Assembly: GCA_900555765.1 (NCBI GenBank)
Contig: USMA01000059.1
Coordinates: forward strand, 1-6,369
DNA: 6,369 nt
Source of the DNA: an uncultured Collinsella sp.
GTDB lineage: Bacteria; Actinomycetota; Coriobacteriia; Coriobacteriales; Coriobacteriaceae
Direction: 5' to 3'
Shown one piece after another: positions 5,786 through 6,369 of the stretch. The translations under genes and the position numbers were made by a program. Numbering within the stretch: position 1 is the stretch's first letter; the number at the start of each line of letters is the position of its first letter. The notes beneath the pieces were generated by a model. It was not told the DNA's origin. It did not search any database and was given only the letters and a program-made list of their open reading frames with translations.

Positions 5786-5809
5786 ATTTGCGCCGTGCGC
5801 GGCGCAAAT
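5786..5809 (+). repeat. Perfect 9-bp hairpin upstream of ygeW
   Basis: ATTTGCGCC (5786-5794) and GGCGCAAAT (5801-5809) pair fully around a 6-base loop. It lies 48 bp before the ygeW start and just upstream of an AT-rich stretch that may hold the ygeW promoter. It shares the design of the preceding elements, an AT-rich base and a GC-rich top, with no terminator T-run. It could be an operator or a 5' RNA structure. Confidence 0.6.
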
Positions 5810-5827
5810 ATTTCAAACGATTTTTAA

Positions 5828-5838
5828 TATACTATAAA
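5828..5838 (+). promoter_or_regulatory. Possible -10 region of a ygeW promoter
   Basis: The AT-rich stretch before ygeW contains TATACT (5828-5833) and overlapping TATAAA (5833-5838), both plausible -10 hexamers. The best -35 (TTTCAA, 5811-5816) is weak. A start here would give a very short leader ahead of the AAAGGAG ribosome binding site (5841-5847). Confidence 0.3.
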
Positions 5839-5857
5839 ATAAAGGAGAAAATTATCT

Positions 5858-6369
5858 ATGAGCAAGACTGTTGAACTGGCACGCCACCTTGAGACTCTGC
5901 ACATCAATAACATGTACAAGAGCGACTTCTACTGGACGTGGGACAAGAGCGACGAGGAGATCGACGCGGTCTTCACCGTGGCCGATGCGCTGCGCGACCT
6001 GCGCGAGCGCAACAAGAACACGAAGATCTTCAATTCCGGCCTCGGCATTTCGATCTTCCGTGACAACTCCACGCGCACGCGCTTCTCGTTTGCCTCCGCG
6101 TGCAACCTGCTGGGTCTTGAGGAGCAGGTGCTCGATGAAAAGAAGTCCCAGATCGCACACGGCGAGACCGTGCGCGAGACGGCGAACATGGTCTCGTTCA
6201 TGGCCGACGTCATCGGCATTCGCGACGATATGTTCATCGGCGAGGGCCACAAGTATCAGAAGACCTTCATGGACGCGCTCGAAGAGGGCTACCGCGACGG
6301 CATCCTCGAACAGCGCCCGACGCTTGTGAACCTCCAGTGCGACGTCGACCACCCGACGCAGTGCATGGC
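5858..6369 (+). CDS. ygeW: Knotted carbamoyltransferase YgeW, N-terminal part (cut by window end)
   Basis: The first 170 residues of a YgeW-family carbamoyltransferase are present; E. coli YgeW is just under 400 residues, so more than half lies beyond the window. The family is related to aspartate and ornithine carbamoyltransferases and has a knotted fold. The carbamoyl-phosphate loop is FRDNSTRTRFSFAS (67-80; Ser71-Thr-Arg-Thr-Arg75). KIFNSGLGIS (56-65), KKSQIAHGETVRETANM (95-111), IGIRDDMF (119-126) and LVNLQCDVDHPTQ (156-168) are near-identical to E. coli YgeW as I recall it; HPTQ is the second carbamoyl-phosphate contact. AAAGGAG ten bases upstream supports ATG 5858. YgeW lacks ordinary aspartate or ornithine transcarbamylase activity in published tests; its place beside DpaL and YgeY suggests removal of a carbamoyl group from a ureido intermediate to give carbamoyl phosphate, which is inference. 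It follows ygeY after a 200-bp structured gap. Confidence 0.95.
   Translation, partial: MSKTVELARHLETLHINNMYKSDFYWTWDKSDEEIDAVFTVADALRDLRERNKNTKIFNSGLGISIFRDNSTRTRFSFASACNLLGLEEQVLDEKKSQIAHGETVRETANMVSFMADVIGIRDDMFIGEGHKYQKTFMDALEEGYRDGILEQRPTLVNLQCDVDHPTQCM

Noticed and set aside
1..6369. tRNA, rRNA, CRISPR arrays, insertion sequences, prophage genes
   Set aside because: None seen: no regularly spaced repeats, no transposase or integrase motifs, and no terminal inverted repeats at the 545 junction.

Overview
The window looks like a high-GC member of the Coriobacteriia, most likely Collinsella or a close relative, from a gut-type anaerobe. This rests on the protein sequences, the GC-rich codon use and the presence of a dpaL-ygeY-ygeW set. 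Genus assignment is inference; no rRNA or tRNA is present to anchor it.

Left part (1-900). A heat-shock htpG gene starts here under an extended -10 promoter and a perfect CIRCE operator. Only its first ~121 codons are intact. At about 545-550 the homology stops dead in the middle of a conserved HSP90 motif, and the sequence becomes the 5' part of an unrelated gene read from the other strand. That second gene has a good ribosome binding site, a start at 700 and a structured leader with T-box-like features (701-836). Two gene fronts therefore meet tail to tail with both 3' parts missing: a deletion between convergent genes, a rearrangement, or an assembly chimera.

Middle (851-2683), minus strand. 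A strong intrinsic terminator (851-890) closes a gene for a Pro/Ala-rich, single-pass membrane protein of unknown function. Upstream of it lies a YheO/DauR-type transcription factor (PAS-like sensor plus C-terminal HTH).

Right part (2684-6369), plus strand. Divergent from the regulator runs a catabolic cluster: diaminopropionate ammonia-lyase (dpaL/ygeX), a YgeY-family M20 metallohydrolase, and the 5' part of the knotted carbamoyltransferase ygeW, cut by the window end. The 277-bp divergent region carries a 53-bp imperfect palindrome with 16-bp arms, the best candidate for the regulator's operator. The 200-bp gap between ygeY and ygeW is filled by several successive hairpins and has no canonical terminator. 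Together these genes are expected to process a ureido/carbamoyl-type intermediate, release 2,3-diaminopropionate, and split that into pyruvate and ammonia. In other gut bacteria these genes belong to the anaerobic purine (urate) degradation cluster. The link of the regulator to this pathway is inferred from divergent arrangement only.
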